A DNA stretch of 64,000 bases. Origin: Argentina anserina (lineage: Eukaryota; Streptophyta; Magnoliopsida; Rosales; Rosaceae). The notes under the pieces were generated by a model that was not told where the DNA came from, did no database searches, and saw only the letters and a list, made by a program, of their open reading frames with translations. The stretch is from positions 15,314,001-15,378,000 of the forward strand of contig NC_065872.1 in the NCBI RefSeq assembly GCF_933775445.1, in the 5' to 3' direction. Both the position numbers and the translations under genes were made by a program. Positions 59,700 through 64,000 of the stretch are shown piece after piece. Numbering within the stretch: the stretch's first letter is position 1; each line of letters begins with the position of its first letter.

Positions 59700-62307
59700 T
59701 AGAATCAGATGATGAAATTGAAGAAGTACCAGTTGAGACTGATAATGACTTAATTGTAGCAAAGGCTGAGAACAAGCAAGAAGAACCAGCAGTTCCAGTG
59801 GAGGTTGTAGAAGAAATACCAGCAGCAACTGTGGCTTCGCAAGGTGTGTCGAGAAAAAGAAAAAGAGCTTCTCCATCAATTGCACCTAAAGTTTCTAAAC
59901 AAATGTCAGCAGTGTGGTAGCACTTCACCCAGTATCAGAGAGATCTTTTCACTCACATTGATATGAAGAAAGTGCACGTGGGGCATGAGAAGCGTGTATT
60001 ATGCATTTATTGTGGTGCTGACCTCAAAGGTGATTCCTCTTTTAATGGTACAAGTCATTGCGTAGACATATTCAAAAAGTATGCAAGAATTATAATGGTA
60101 GGGAAAGCATAGATGACGGTCAAGCCGTAATTACTGGTGATGGTGAAGTTGAAGAAGGAATGCAACTCCAAAAGATGTGGACCCAGGACAATTGTATAAA
60201 GGCTGCTTGTGAGATGATAGTGATTGATGAGTTGCCATTTAGTCATGTTGAGAGGGAAGGCTTTAAGCATTTTTGAAGGGTGGCTGTCCCGCAATTCCAA
60301 CCAGTGTCTAGGAGAACAATAGTAAGGTGCTTTTGGAAGTTGTATGATGAGAAGAAACATGAGCTTAGAAAGGTGTTAAGCAATCACAAGGTGTGCTTAA
60401 CGACAGATACTTGGACATCAGTTCAGAACATCAACTATATAGTGTTGACGGCTCACTTTATAGATGCTGGTTGGACTTTGCACAAGAGGATTATCAACTT
60501 TTGTGTGATCCCCAATCACAAAGGGAACACAATAGGAAAAATTTTAGAGTCTTGTTTGCTGCGTTGGAGGATAGATAAGGTGTTAACTATCTCGGTTGAT
60601 AATGCAAGTGCAAATAAGGTGGCGATAGAGTACATTCAAGGAAAAATGGCTGTATGGAAAGAACCCCCGGTTTTTTAAGGAAGGTACCTTCATGTGAGGT
60701 GTATGGCTCACATATTGAACATCATAATGAATGCTGGTTTGTCTTTGATGAATAAAAGTTGTGCGGAAATTAGAAATGCGGTCAAATATATTAGAATTAG
60801 TTCTAATAGATTAGACGTGTTCAAGGAGTGCATGAAGAAGGAGAAGGCTGAAGGGAACATAGACACAGACAAAATACCGTCATTTGATCTTCCAACAAGA
60901 TAGAATTCTACCTTTTTAATGCTAGACATAGCTTTAGATGTGAGATCAGCTTTTGAAAAGATGGCTGCGGAGGAAATGAACAAGTATAGAAGCTATTTTG
61001 ATGAAGGAGAGGAGCTTGATGAGGAAGAAGAACACCAAGAGTATGTTAAACCAAGAAAAAGAGTTGGACCACCACAAGATGAGGATTGGGAGAATGCTGA
61101 AATTTTTGTGATGATCTTGAGGGTATTTTATAATGTCACTATGAGGAGTAGTATGACTAGACACCCTACCGCCCATAAAGCATTTCATGACATTGTATCA
61201 ATAGAAGGGGAAATTAAAGCACTTTATAAGCCTTCGGCCGGAACTCCAAGTGAGGTGAAAACGTTGATGTCAAAGATGTACGAAAAGATGCTTGCAAAAT
61301 TCAGAACATATTATGGGGAGATTGAAGACATGAATAAGTTGTTGTTGGTTGTATTGGTCTTGGATCCTCACTTCAAGCTGAAGAACATAACTCATACTTG
61401 CATAAGAGTGCTCCATTATTCACCGGAGAAAGCAAAAGCGAAGACCAACTCTGTTAAGGAGCTCTTGGTATCCTTAACTGACATTTATAGGACTTCAACC
61501 AATGCATCAAACAATGCCAATGCATCTAAGAAGAGCAGTAATGCAGCAAGTGACGTTTCTGGTAGTACAAAAGAATCAGCCTCATCTTCCAAGTCAAAGA
61601 GGTCCAAGGCTGTGAAGATGTCCGGGAAAATGACTGACTTGTTGGAAGGTAACAACTTCTGGTTTTTGTTGAATTCTTACTGCTGTTTTTCAATATTAAT
61701 GTGTGATGTATTTTATTTTATTTTATTTTATTTGGTTGTAGGGTGGCAAGAACACCTAGTTGAGTCCAATGAAGTTGTTGTTGAGAGTGAAGTTGATAGG
61801 TACCTACTTGATCCAATCGAGGCTACTCCAAAACAAGAAGCAGCTACATGGTACCTACTAAGTTGGTGGAAGATAAACGGCTGTAAGTATCCAAACCTTG
61901 ATCTTGTGGCAAAGGATGTACTTGCTATTCAAGTCAGTACTGTTGCATCCGAGTCTGCCTTCTCTACAGGAGGTAGAGTGATTGATCCTTTTAGGATTTC
62001 TTTAACTCCTAAAACGGTAGAAGCATTGCTTTGCTTGCAAAATTGGATAAAGAAAAATGATCAATCTGAAATTGAATATTATCCAAGCCAAGAAGAGTTG
62101 GAATTTTATGAAAGGGGGAAAGAGGTATGTTTGCTAGTTAAAGTATGGTACCTTACATGTTTTATTTTGCTTACTTGTATTGTTTGAATTTTATTAATAT
62201 TATGACTTTGACTTGTTCCATTATATTTAACTTTGTTGTAGTTGCGGCAAAGCGAAGAGCAAAGGAAAAGAATGCAAAAGGAAAGGGAAAGGCACAGGCT
62301 GTTTTAG
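59700..62307 (+). pseudogene. hAT transposase (BED finger, RNase-H-like core, hAT dimerisation domain), broken
   Basis: An acidic N-terminus (EEVPVETD) and a basic patch (RKRKRA) lead to a BED zinc finger: VW-stop-HF at 59915-59930, CIYCG near 60003, then a frameshift near 60057 into RRHIQKVCKNYNG. The catalytic core shows TTDTWTS (60400), SVDNASANK (60595) and RCMAHILNIIMNAG (60700). The C-terminal dimerisation domain reads YLLSWWKING, LAIQVSTVASESAFSTGGRV and SLTPKTVEALLCLQNWI (61855-62055). In-frame stops occur at about 59918, 60276, 60676 and 60901. A probable 93-bp intron lies at 61649-61741, and a second probable donor at 62128 joins an acceptor at 62240, ending with a stop at 62307. 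The enzyme would cut and rejoin element ends in the nucleus; this copy cannot be made whole. Confidence 0.9.
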
Positions 62308-63675
62308 AATCAGAAAGTGAAGATGAGGATCATGAAGTTGTGGCAAGACTGGCGACAGCTAGAGCTTCACAGCCCAAGAAAGCAGCAAAGGTTGCTAAAA
62401 AAAATGATGCAGCTGGCCTTCATCAGCAGCAGTTGTAGCATCATCAAAGAAAACTACCCCAGCTGCTGCTGGTGTTCAAGCCAAGTCCCAAGCCAAGCCC
62501 CAGCCTTTAAAACTTAAATAAATGGTTCTAGCATCGAAGAAATCAAAAGGTATAATTTCTTTAATTCAACGCTCCTTAAAGTGGATGATGTTGGTTATAA
62601 ACTTTTAAATTTGTTAAGTTGCAGCTATGCTTTTCTAGGAACTTTGTTAAATTATGCATGATCATAGTAGTGTCATGACTCATGATAGAAGTAGGTTGCT
62701 GAGTTTTTGGAGTCATGATAGAAGTAGGTTGTTGAGTTTCTGGAGTCATGATAGAAGTAGGTTACTGGATTTACGAAATAATCATCCAATAAGTTGTGAT
62801 AGAGCTTGTTTACATTTGTTGTGAAATAATGCTCCTGTTTCTTGTGATATAGCTTTTCTTTATATTTGTTGATGTTATTGGGTAAAACTATGTTGGGTTT
62901 GTAGATTTTTTGATGGGAACATGCTAGATTGACATGCCATTGTGTCATTGTGTGTGCTACTGGTCTAGAACTTAAAAGGGTGAAGTTCCTCCTGTTTTGA
63001 GTGTTAGTTCCAAGTATTTCTCATGGTCTTCATGGATTACCTACAAATCAGCAATTGAGATACACTTTGTCTTACAAGTTCGAGGTAAATGATGACGTGC
63101 ATTGGACTGATTGGAGAATGGCAAGTTAATTTTGTCAAGTTGAAGTCAAGGTGTGCATTGAAGATTTGGAGGATCTGCCCATAGATGAATTGGTTATGCA
63201 TGCCTAGATTTTCTGGTTTTCTTTCAAAGTTTCAAGTTTCAATTGAACTATTGAAGAGTTTGAGCTTTTATTTACTTTGGTAATGTGAAGTTTGGTTAAT
63301 TTGGTTATTTATGACTGTGTATTTGTAATGGACTTATGGACAAACTGAACACTATATTTGGCACTTCCAATATCTGCTTTTTTGTTACAGAGACATAGAT
63401 TGTTGTCATTTTGGCTATTTTTGCTGCATTTGGCATCATTTTGGCTAATAACCTATATGGCTATATTTGCTTTCACAAGTTTCAGTACCAACCAGTTAAA
63501 AACAGAGTTAGGCCCGGAAGATCGGGCGGACTCGGCCCTGATGATACCGGTCCGGATTTTACCCGGGCCCTGATTTTTTAAGAACAAAGCCCGGTCTGTC
63601 ATACTACAACCGGGCCGGACCCGGGCTCTGAAAGCAATAGCACGGGCTGAACCCGCGCCCAGCCCTACTTTCGTA

Positions 63676-64000
63676 AGTTGGATCGGACTATGCAATTATG
63701 CAATCATCATAATAAATATTCTTTGATGTATTGAACTATCAATTAACAAGCATATATTTAAAGCAGGTGGCCGAAAATATCTCACTGTGATGATCGAGCC
63801 ACCGCAGAAAAGTCTTCAGCGATCTCGCTCGCTTCTAGAAAACTCTTACCCCCATAGATAGATATCCTTCGAACGTTGTAGCCACGAAGGTTTACGACAA
63901 CTTTGGGAAAAGTCAACTATGACCACCACGCACGGTTGCTTGAATTGAGTTTTTTTAATTAGGGCTATCTGGTGTGCAACAATATATGACATAGATACAT
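63676..64000. other. Right flank, no gene recognised
   Basis: Short host or repeat sequence to the end of the window. No coding region or repeat boundary seen. Confidence 0.5.

Larger units (their letters stand above)
57907..63667 (+). mobile_element. hAT transposon, 5761 bp, complete ends, dead transposase
   Basis: The ends are TAGGGCTGGG at 57907 and its complement CCCAGCCCTA ending at 63667, a perfect 10-bp inverted repeat. The flanks are CTTTCGTA at 57899-57906 and 63668-63675, an exact 8-bp target duplication. Subterminal regions of about 150-200 bp on both sides are packed with GCCCGG/CCGGGC motifs, likely transposase-binding sites. The interior holds a GC-rich leader with direct repeats (58200-58560) and a broken transposase gene. 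Perfect target repeats indicate a young insertion, yet the coding part has several stops, so it probably moved using transposase supplied by a relative. Confidence 0.95.

Overview
The window is nuclear DNA from a flowering plant. Split genes with GT-AG introns encode chloroplast proteins with N-terminal targeting regions (PsaN, NdhO), a Golgi nucleotide-sugar transporter and a GH28 pectin-type enzyme, all embedded in retrotransposons, DNA transposons and an endogenous pararetrovirus typical of eudicots. The protein sequences look like a core eudicot, perhaps Rosaceae; that family-level guess is an impression only. I saw no tRNA, rRNA or CRISPR.

Layout. 1-25.4 kb is a transposon graveyard: a non-autonomous hAT element (1390-2373), a decayed L1-type LINE with RNase H (about 3.8-9.4 kb), a GC-rich solo LTR (10229-11718), a genome-length endogenous caulimovirid on the minus strand (about 12.65-21.26 kb), and a truncated Ty1/copia element whose 5' LTR was split by a Mutator-like element (21825 to about 24980). 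25.4-44.8 kb is the gene-rich core: an Apollo/SNM1-like nuclease (+), ndhO (-), GONST1 (+), PSAN (+) and a membrane-anchored GH28 gene (-). I assembled exons for all five; each gives one uninterrupted reading frame. 44.8-64 kb is again repeats: a 2.86-kb solo LTR with perfect target duplication (46294-49149), a decayed copia integrase region (about 51.5-52.8 kb), an LTR-like block rich in hairpins (about 55.0-56.3 kb), and a 5.76-kb hAT element with perfect ends and target duplication but a broken transposase (57907-63667).

How the genes relate. PsaN (luminal side of photosystem I) and NdhO (NDH complex, which acts with photosystem I in cyclic electron flow) both serve the thylakoid. GONST1 carries GDP-sugars into the Golgi and the GH28 protein probably acts on cell-wall pectin. 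The Apollo-like protein is a DNA-repair or telomere-type nuclease. This is an ordinary eukaryotic neighbourhood with no operon logic.

Most unusual signals: arrays of small hairpins in two LTR-like regions, with stems that differ in sequence but keep pairing (compensatory changes); a viral fossil that is circularly permuted, with its promoter at one end, its primer-binding site at the other, and lesions in the reverse transcriptase and zinc-knuckle motifs; and a Mutator-like element with compound terminal repeats carrying gene-like cargo inside a copia LTR.
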